Positions 5,593-9,482 of a stretch of 9,482 nt of DNA are shown here, in pieces. Position numbers and translations under genes: made by a program. Under the pieces are notes generated by a model that saw only the letters and a program-made list of their open reading frames with translations, was not told the origin of the DNA and did no database searches. Source of the stretch: Thiobacillaceae bacterium (GTDB taxonomy: Bacteria; Pseudomonadota; Gammaproteobacteria; Burkholderiales; Thiobacillaceae); contig JAAPAA010000349.1 in the NCBI GenBank assembly GCA_012274165.1, forward strand, positions 1-9,482, read 5' to 3'. The stretch's first letter is position 1; every line of letters starts with the position of its first letter.

Positions 5593-6351
5593 ATGTTTGA
5601 ATTCAGCAGTTTGACCCTGGTGCTGGTTGTCATCGTGCTGCTGGCTTCCAGTCTGCGCGTCCTGCGCGAGTACGAACGCGGCGTGGTGTTCCAGCTCGGG
5701 CGCTTCTGGAAAGTGAAGGGGCCGGGACTGGTGATCATCATTCCCGGCATCCAGCAGATGGTGCGGGTCGACCTGCGCACGGTGGTGTTCGACGTACCGA
5801 GCCAGGATGTGATCTCGCGCGACAACGTCTCGGTTCAGGTCAACGCGGTGGTGTATTTCCGTGTCATCGACCCGGCCAAGGCCATCCTGCAGGTGGAGGA
5901 TTTCCTCAACGCCACCAGCCAGCTGGCGCAGACCACGCTGCGCGCGGTGCTGGGCAAGCACGAACTCGACGAGATGCTGGCCGAGCGCGAACGCCTGAAC
6001 CAGGACATCCAGCAACTTCTCGACACCCAGACCGATGCCTGGGGAATCAAGGTCTCCAACGTCGAGATCAAGCACGTCGACATCAACGAAACCATGGTGC
6101 GGGCGATCGCCAAACAGGCCGAAGCCGAACGCGAGCGGCGCGCCAAGGTGATCCATGCCGAAGGCGAATTGCAGGCTGCGGAAAAACTGCTGGCCGCCGC
6201 CGAGATCCTCGCCGTCAGGCCCCAGGCGATGCAGCTGCGTTTTTTGCAGACGCTGTCCAACATCGCCGGCGACAAAAGCAACACCATCGTTTTCCCAATG
6301 CCGGGCGAACTGATGAACCTGGCCATGCACAGCCCCAAACCCGGCGAATAA
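5593..6351 (+). CDS. Slipin, SPFH/stomatin-like membrane protein (252 aa)
   Basis: This is a stomatin-family protein that oligomerises in the inner membrane and scaffolds membrane microdomains. Residues 6-24 form an N-terminal hydrophobic segment. The SPFH/band-7 domain runs from REYERGVVFQLGRF (25-38) through GPGLVIIIPGI, DVPSQDVISRDNVSVQVNAVVYFRV (spanning 67-91) and LRAVLGKHELDEML (116-129). A charged coiled coil rich in Ala, Glu and Arg follows (about 170-207). The C-terminal FLQTLSNIA and IVFPMP segments are typical of bacterial slipins. The gene forms an operon with the NfeD protease. An ATG at 5587 overlaps the upstream stop (ATGA) but lies 1 base from the AGGAG site at 5581-5585; the ATG at 5593 has a 7-base spacing and is preferred, which leaves the genes 2 bases apart. 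The two starts differ by two residues. Confidence 0.93.
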   Translation: MFEFSSLTLVLVVIVLLASSLRVLREYERGVVFQLGRFWKVKGPGLVIIIPGIQQMVRVDLRTVVFDVPSQDVISRDNVSVQVNAVVYFRVIDPAKAILQVEDFLNATSQLAQTTLRAVLGKHELDEMLAERERLNQDIQQLLDTQTDAWGIKVSNVEIKHVDINETMVRAIAKQAEAERERRAKVIHAEGELQAAEKLLAAAEILAVRPQAMQLRFLQTLSNIAGDKSNTIVFPMPGELMNLAMHSPKPGE

Positions 6352-6354
6352 ATA

Positions 6355-6372
6355 TGCGCCAGCCGGGGCGCA
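6355..6372 (-). terminator. Terminator hairpin between convergent genes
   Basis: TGCGCC (6355-6360) and GGCGCA (6367-6372) form a 6-bp stem with a six-base loop, 3 bases past the slipin stop and 3 bases past the small membrane protein stop. On the minus strand TATTTATT follows, so it best serves the minus-strand gene. The plus side has no T-tract. Confidence 0.5.
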
Positions 6373-6375
6373 GCC

Positions 6376-6579
6376 TTAAAACCTGACGAAGTAAGGCACG
6401 GCGACGAGCACCACCCCGATGGCGACCAGCAGGATCGAATTGGACACAAAATACGGATAGATCATCAGGGCCAGCCCGCTGAACAGCGGGACGACTGCCT
6501 GTTGCTTCTTGCCATACAGAAAAAACCCGAGCCCGGCTGAACTGAAAAGCAGGCTCCACAGCAGCAACGATGTATTCAT
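6376..6579 (-). CDS. Small two-helix inner-membrane protein (67 aa)
   Basis: This is a 67-residue hydrophobic protein with two predicted membrane helices. The first (about 5-22) runs from LLLWSLLFSSAGLGFFLYG into a short KKQQ loop. A hydrophobic segment PLFSGLALMIYPYFV (31-45) then leads to the second helix (about 48-66), ending in PYFVRF. I recall similar proteins, with the SSAGLGFFLYGKKQ and ALMIYPYFVSN motifs, as widespread small proteins in proteobacteria, often labelled hypothetical or loosely as amino acid transport proteins. I know of no experimental function. The ATG at 6579 is the first in frame and completes the first helix, but no strong ribosome binding site precedes it. It converges on the slipin gene and is divergent from the EAL-HDOD gene, with repeat-rich DNA at 6600-6680 upstream. 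Confidence 0.8.
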   Translation of the reverse strand: MNTSLLLWSLLFSSAGLGFFLYGKKQQAVVPLFSGLALMIYPYFVSNSILLVAIGVVLVAVPYFVRF

Positions 6580-6621
6580 TGGCGTCTCACAGCATCTCTA
6601 TCTACTAGTCGGGCGGGTCAT

Positions 6622-6675
6622 ACCCGGCGGTGGCCGGTGTGCCCGCAGGCGGTGTCAGGATACCCGCAGGCAGGG
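6622..6675. repeat. Cluster of short direct repeats in the divergent intergenic region
   Basis: CCCGCAGGC occurs exactly at 6642-6650 and 6663-6671, 21 bases apart. GGCGGTG occurs exactly at 6626-6632 and 6648-6654, 22 bases apart. Together they give about three related units (ACCCG-GCGGTG, GCCCGCAGGCGGTG, ACCCGCAGGCAGGG) on a period of about two helical turns. A CGGGT/ACCCG inverted pair overlaps the first unit (6614-6626). The cluster lies between the divergent starts at 6579 and 6801 and could bind a regulator; that role is inferred. Confidence 0.5.
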
Positions 6676-6731
6676 CCAACAGGTTACCGGTCGATGCTTG
6701 GGGCGCAGCTACAGCTTTAGCCCATTTAGCC

Positions 6732-6770
6732 GTTAAGTCGAGTTAAGCGGATATCTCCTTCTGATAAATA
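6732..6770 (+). promoter_or_regulatory. Candidate promoter of the EAL-HDOD gene with tandem GTTAAG
   Basis: GTTAAG is repeated at 6732-6737 and 6742-6747, one helical turn apart. The second copy gives a -35-like TTAAGC (6743-6748). Sixteen bases later lies an A/T-rich TAAATA (6765-6770), preceded by TG, as a -10 candidate, 31 bases before the ATG at 6801. Matches to consensus are modest. Confidence 0.3.
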
Positions 6771-6800
6771 CAAATACACACGTCTTTCGAGGAGTTCTGG

Positions 6801-8066
6801 ATGGACAAGGAAACCTTTCTCGCACGGCAACCCATAGTCGATGCGACACACCAGCTGTTCGCCTATGAACTCCTGTTCAGGCAATCGATGGCATCCGTCT
6901 CTGCCCATATCACCAGCCAGCTGCAAGCCGGCGTCGAGGTCATCAGCAACACCCTCTGCCTCGGACCCGACTGGCTGCTGCACGGCAAGCTCGCTTTCAT
7001 CAATCTGGACGAAGCCACCTTGATGAGCGACTTCGTTTCCCTGCTCCCACCTCATCACGTGGTCTATGAAATCCTCGAGACCGTTCCGGTCACGCCGGTG
7101 CTGATCGCCCGTATCCAGGAACTCCGGCAGCTCGGCTACCGCTTTGCCCTGGACGATTTTGTCGCCCTGGAAGAATACCGCCCGCTGTTGCCGATGGTCG
7201 ACTTCGTGAAGCTCGACGTGCTCGAGCAGCACCCCGAAAAGACCGTGGAAATCATCGAGCACATCCAGCGCGACTTCAAAGGCCAGTTCATCGCCGAAAA
7301 GGTTGAAACCCGCGAGATGTTCGAGCTCTGCCGCAACTGCGGCATCCAGTATTTTCAGGGCTATTACTTCGCCCGCCCGGAAACCCTCGCCAACAATGCC
7401 ATCCAGCCAGGCCAGCTGTCGGTGCTTGGCCTGATGAATAAGGTTCAACACTGCGAAGACCTGGGCGAAATCGAAGAACCGTTGCGCCGCAATGCCGCCC
7501 TGACCCTGCGCCTGTTGCGCTACGTCAACTCCGCCGCCTCGGGCCTGCGACAACCTGTCCACACCGTGCGCCAGGCGCTGGTCCAGATCGGACTGAAAAC
7601 ACTGTATCGCTGGCTGGCGCTGCTTCTGGTCACCGCCAACCCAACGCCCACCAACGCCCTACTGGCGCGGACTGCCGTGACGCGCGGTCGCATCTGCGAG
7701 TTGCTCGGCCAAACCCGGTTTGATCGCGAGGCGGCAGATGAGTTGTTCATGACCGGTCTGTTTTCCCTGGCCGAACCGCTGATGGGCATCCCGCTCGCCC
7801 TTCTGCTCGAACAGTTACCCATGCCCGCTCCAATCGTTGAGGCCCTGGTCCAGCATACGGGTCCGTATGCGCCCTTCCTCAAACTCGCCGACGCGTCGGA
7901 GCGTAGCGATTTCGAGCAAATCGCCCACTACGCCGGTGAGATTGCCGCCACTCCGGAAGAGATCAATCTCGCCCAGTTGCGATCGCTGGCCTGGACCGAA
8001 GAGCTGACCAGCGAAGACACCCCAATGGCCGTCGAACCCGTCACGTCTGAAGCCGGGACGGGGTAA
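6801..8066 (+). CDS. EAL-HDOD (YuxH/CdgJ-like) signalling protein (421 aa)
   Basis: The N-terminal domain (about 4-200) is an EAL domain and the C-terminal domain (about 203-400) is an HDOD domain, the architecture of YuxH and Vibrio CdgJ-type proteins. Key EAL positions are still present: E23 in YELL, N68 in FINLD, E90 in YEILE, D118-D119, K137 in VKLD, E166 in AEKVET and Q186 in FQGYYF. The catalytic DDFGTG loop is replaced by DDFVALEEY. Phosphodiesterase activity is therefore doubtful, and a role as c-di-GMP sensor or interaction domain is likelier. The HDOD part includes LLRYVNSAA (238-246), the HTVRQALVQIGLKTL segment (254-268) and FMTGLFSLAEPLMG; HDOD domains are HD-related and often non-catalytic. 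The last 20 residues or so are acidic and low-complexity. GAGGAG lies about 6 bases before the ATG. The gene appears monocistronic, ending at the terminator at 8112-8137. Confidence 0.92.
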   Translation: MDKETFLARQPIVDATHQLFAYELLFRQSMASVSAHITSQLQAGVEVISNTLCLGPDWLLHGKLAFINLDEATLMSDFVSLLPPHHVVYEILETVPVTPVLIARIQELRQLGYRFALDDFVALEEYRPLLPMVDFVKLDVLEQHPEKTVEIIEHIQRDFKGQFIAEKVETREMFELCRNCGIQYFQGYYFARPETLANNAIQPGQLSVLGLMNKVQHCEDLGEIEEPLRRNAALTLRLLRYVNSAASGLRQPVHTVRQALVQIGLKTLYRWLALLLVTANPTPTNALLARTAVTRGRICELLGQTRFDREAADELFMTGLFSLAEPLMGIPLALLLEQLPMPAPIVEALVQHTGPYAPFLKLADASERSDFEQIAHYAGEIAATPEEINLAQLRSLAWTEELTSEDTPMAVEPVTSEAGTG

Positions 8067-8111
8067 TCGCCGCTAAAAACGGGGGCGTTTACCCCCACAC
8101 GCACTCCAATA

Positions 8112-8137
8112 AAAAGGCGCAGTTACCTGCGCCTTTT
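8112..8137. terminator. Strong bidirectional rho-independent terminator
   Basis: AAAAGGCGCAG (8112-8122) and CTGCGCCTTTT (8127-8137) form a perfect 11-bp stem with the four-base loop TTAC. T-runs follow on the plus strand (TTTTGATTTTT), and the A-run at the left gives T residues on the minus strand. It sits 45 bases after the EAL-HDOD stop and 67 bases after the PPK2 stop, ending both convergent genes. A second small hairpin, GGGGG (8081-8085) with CCCCC (8092-8096), precedes it. Confidence 0.92.
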
Positions 8138-8204
8138 GATTTTTGCCGGTCAATTCTGCTCAACATCCGACCGTCCGATACGCCGTATTGTCGTTAAAGA
8201 TCGG

Positions 8205-9365
8205 TCAAAGCAGCGGATTCTCCTGATGCTCGCCGCGCTCGTACACGACGTGCGCGCGACCAACCAGCAGCAGATCCAGCGAACCGATGCGTGAGACATC
8301 CTTGTTGGCATAGGGCAGGCGGTGCAGGATGTAGCGCATGGCATTGAGCCGTGCGCGCTTCTTGTCGTCCGACTTGATCACGGTCCACGGCGAATCGGCG
8401 GTATCGGTATAAAAGAACATCGCTTCCTTGGCTTTGGTGTAGTCGTCCCATTTGTCGAGTGACGCCAGGTCGATGGGCGACAGTTTCCATTGCTTGAGGG
8501 GATGGACCTTGCGTTCCTTGAAACGGCGACGCTGTTCATCGCGGCTGACCGAAAACCAGAACTTGATCAGGTGCACGCCGCTACGCACCAGATTGCGCTC
8601 GAACTCGGGGGCCTGACGCATGAATTCCAGGTATTCCTCCTGATTGCAGAATCCCATCACCCGTTCCACCCCGGCGCGGTTGTACCAGGAGCGGTCGAAC
8701 AAGGCGATCTCGCCAGCCGTGGGCAGATGCTGGACGTAGCGCTGGAAATACCACTGCCCGCGTTCCATCTCGCTCGGTTTTTCCAGCGCGACCACGTGCG
8801 CACCGCGCGGATTGAGATGTTCCATGAAGCGCTTGATGGTGCCGCCCTTGCCAGCTGCGTCTCGGCCCTCGAACAGGATGACCACCTTCTGCCCGGTCTC
8901 CTTCACCCAGGCCTGCAATTTGAGCAGCTCCACCTGCAGCAGATATTTGTGCTGCTCGTAACTTTTGCGCGACATCAGGTTTTTGTAAGGGTAGCCGCCC
9001 TCGCGCCAGTCGTCGGCCAGTTCGCCGTCCGGATCGTGCGGCACGCCAGGCCTGCCCAGTGGCGGCCTGCTGAGCAGCGCGCTGCGCAATACTTCCGCGT
9101 CTTCCGGTGATGCACCGGCGAGAATGGCTTTCAGCGACTCGATCAGCTCGGGGCTGCCATTTCCGGCCCGGCTGAGGATGTCCTTCACCGCCACGATCTT
9201 GGATTCCTGCGCAGCGCTCACCGCTTCGCCAACGGTAAAGGATTCGAGTCTCACCTGGCTGTGGCTGGGCGAAATGTCCCCTGCGGTGGCGATTCGGGGC
9301 TGCGCATTCCTGCTGCGTGCGGACGGGCGTTTGGGGGTTGTGCGGGGGGGTTGCTTGGTCGTCAA
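8205..9365 (-). CDS. ppk2: Polyphosphate kinase 2, class I (386 aa)
   Basis: PPK2 reversibly transfers phosphate between polyphosphate and nucleotides; class I enzymes mainly phosphorylate nucleoside diphosphates. Numbered from the start chosen here, the conserved core begins at about 121 with REGGYPYKN and ELLKLQAWVKETGQKVV. The Walker A motif GRDAAGKGG is at 167-175 and the Walker B region ALFDRSWYNRAGVE at about 221-234, followed by a lid of RRRFKERKVHPLKQWKLSPID (279-299). The pattern matches the Pseudomonas-type single-domain PPK2 family. The first 110 or so residues are a basic, low-complexity N-terminus of unknown role. Start choice: a GTG at 9422 opens the longest frame but has no ribosome binding site and would overlap the divergent frame at 9401; the TTG at 9365 has AGGA 7 bases upstream and is preferred. 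The catalytic core is unaffected. No ppk1 or ppx gene is nearby. Confidence 0.94.
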   Translation of the reverse strand: MTTKQPPRTTPKRPSARSRNAQPRIATAGDISPSHSQVRLESFTVGEAVSAAQESKIVAVKDILSRAGNGSPELIESLKAILAGASPEDAEVLRSALLSRPPLGRPGVPHDPDGELADDWREGGYPYKNLMSRKSYEQHKYLLQVELLKLQAWVKETGQKVVILFEGRDAAGKGGTIKRFMEHLNPRGAHVVALEKPSEMERGQWYFQRYVQHLPTAGEIALFDRSWYNRAGVERVMGFCNQEEYLEFMRQAPEFERNLVRSGVHLIKFWFSVSRDEQRRRFKERKVHPLKQWKLSPIDLASLDKWDDYTKAKEAMFFYTDTADSPWTVIKSDDKKRARLNAMRYILHRLPYANKDVSRIGSLDLLLVGRAHVVYERGEHQENPLL

Positions 9366-9400
9366 AAGAATATCCTGTCGAGATAAGGAAGATTGGGAGG

Positions 9401-9482
9401 ATGAATCGCGTGGCGCACTCACTGGCGCTGTCGCCGGTCATGCAGCAATGGCTTGAAACGCTCGACGTCGTCCACGCCGCGC
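9401..9482 (+). CDS. Start of an unidentified gene, cut by the window edge
   Basis: A plus-strand frame opens at the ATG at 9401 and stays open to the end, giving 27 residues that begin MNRVAHSLALSPVMQQWLETL and continue DVVHAA. Third codon positions are mostly G or C (CTG, TCG, CCG, GTC, CTC, GAC), as expected of a real gene here. GGGAGG directly abuts the ATG, and a GTG at 9410 in the same frame lies 9 bases from it, so the true start may be the GTG. AAGGAA at 9385-9390 could serve the ATG. It is divergent to the PPK2 gene, with only 35 bases between the chosen starts. Too little is present to name a family. Confidence 0.45.
   Translation, partial: MNRVAHSLALSPVMQQWLETLDVVHAA

Noticed and set aside
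5296..6330. Long minus-strand open frame (344 codons) antisense to the slipin gene
   Set aside because: Rich in His, Gln, Asp and Val as expected of a complement shadow, with no recognisable domain. The plus strand encodes an unmistakable slipin.
6622..6675. CRISPR-like or origin iteron array
   Set aside because: Units are too short and imperfect, only about three copies exist, spacers are not of CRISPR length, and no cas or replication gene is nearby.
6726..7562. Minus-strand open frame antisense to the EAL-HDOD gene
   Set aside because: Shadow of a strongly supported sense gene; no ribosome binding site or family signature.
1..9482. Mobile element, prophage or defence island
   Set aside because: No transposase, integrase, phage structural gene, terminal repeats or tRNA was seen, and codon use looks similar throughout.

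Overview
This window looks like ordinary chromosomal DNA from a betaproteobacterium. It is moderately GC-rich, and the neighbouring protein families (a class I PPK2, an NfeD protease/slipin pair, an EAL-HDOD protein, and small conserved proteins of the MKPNYSYEKRQRELEKKKKK and MKKTDLYKSEGLKI types) resemble those I recall from Nitrosomonadales, Thiobacillus-like and Rhodocyclales genomes. That placement comes from recalled protein similarity, not from a search. I see no tRNA, rRNA, CRISPR array, insertion sequence or phage gene. The largest gene-free gaps are about 200 bases (282-478, 1239-1455 and 6580-6800).

Left part (1-4122), mostly minus strand. An 89-residue conserved small protein (12-281, minus) stands divergent to a 52-residue lysine-rich protein (479-637, plus), whose start codon is preceded by a perfect 9-bp inverted repeat. 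Next on the minus strand come a periplasmic Spy/CpxP-like LTxxQ protein with its own terminator (735-1238) and a flavoredoxin-type flavin reductase (1456-1992). After them are a NYN-domain predicted ribonuclease with a C-terminal OST-HTH/LOTUS-like domain (2118-3044), a decayed C-terminal fragment of an EAL domain (about 3066-3395), and a stand-alone FAD/NAD(P)H ferredoxin-reductase-like protein (3454-4122).

Middle part (4253-6351), plus strand. This is a two-gene operon of a membrane-bound ClpP-class serine protease of the NfeD family followed by a slipin (SPFH/stomatin-like protein), with the slipin start almost touching the protease stop. In this widespread pair the protease is thought to act on or with the slipin in membrane quality control. 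A two-helix small membrane protein (6376-6579, minus) converges on it.

Right part (6580-9482). A regulatory region with several direct repeats precedes an EAL-HDOD signalling protein (6801-8066, plus). A strong bidirectional terminator separates that gene from a convergent class I polyphosphate kinase 2 (8205-9365, minus). An unidentified reading frame begins divergently at about 9401 and runs off the end.

I find no convincing new multi-gene system. The points most worth a second look are the NYN-OST-HTH protein, the perfect inverted repeat at 445-467, the inverted repeat at 2068-2090 placed like an activator site, the repeat cluster at 6622-6675, and the EAL remnant beside the reductase. 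The four Part 2 items about inverted or direct repeats are structural observations with no demonstrated function.
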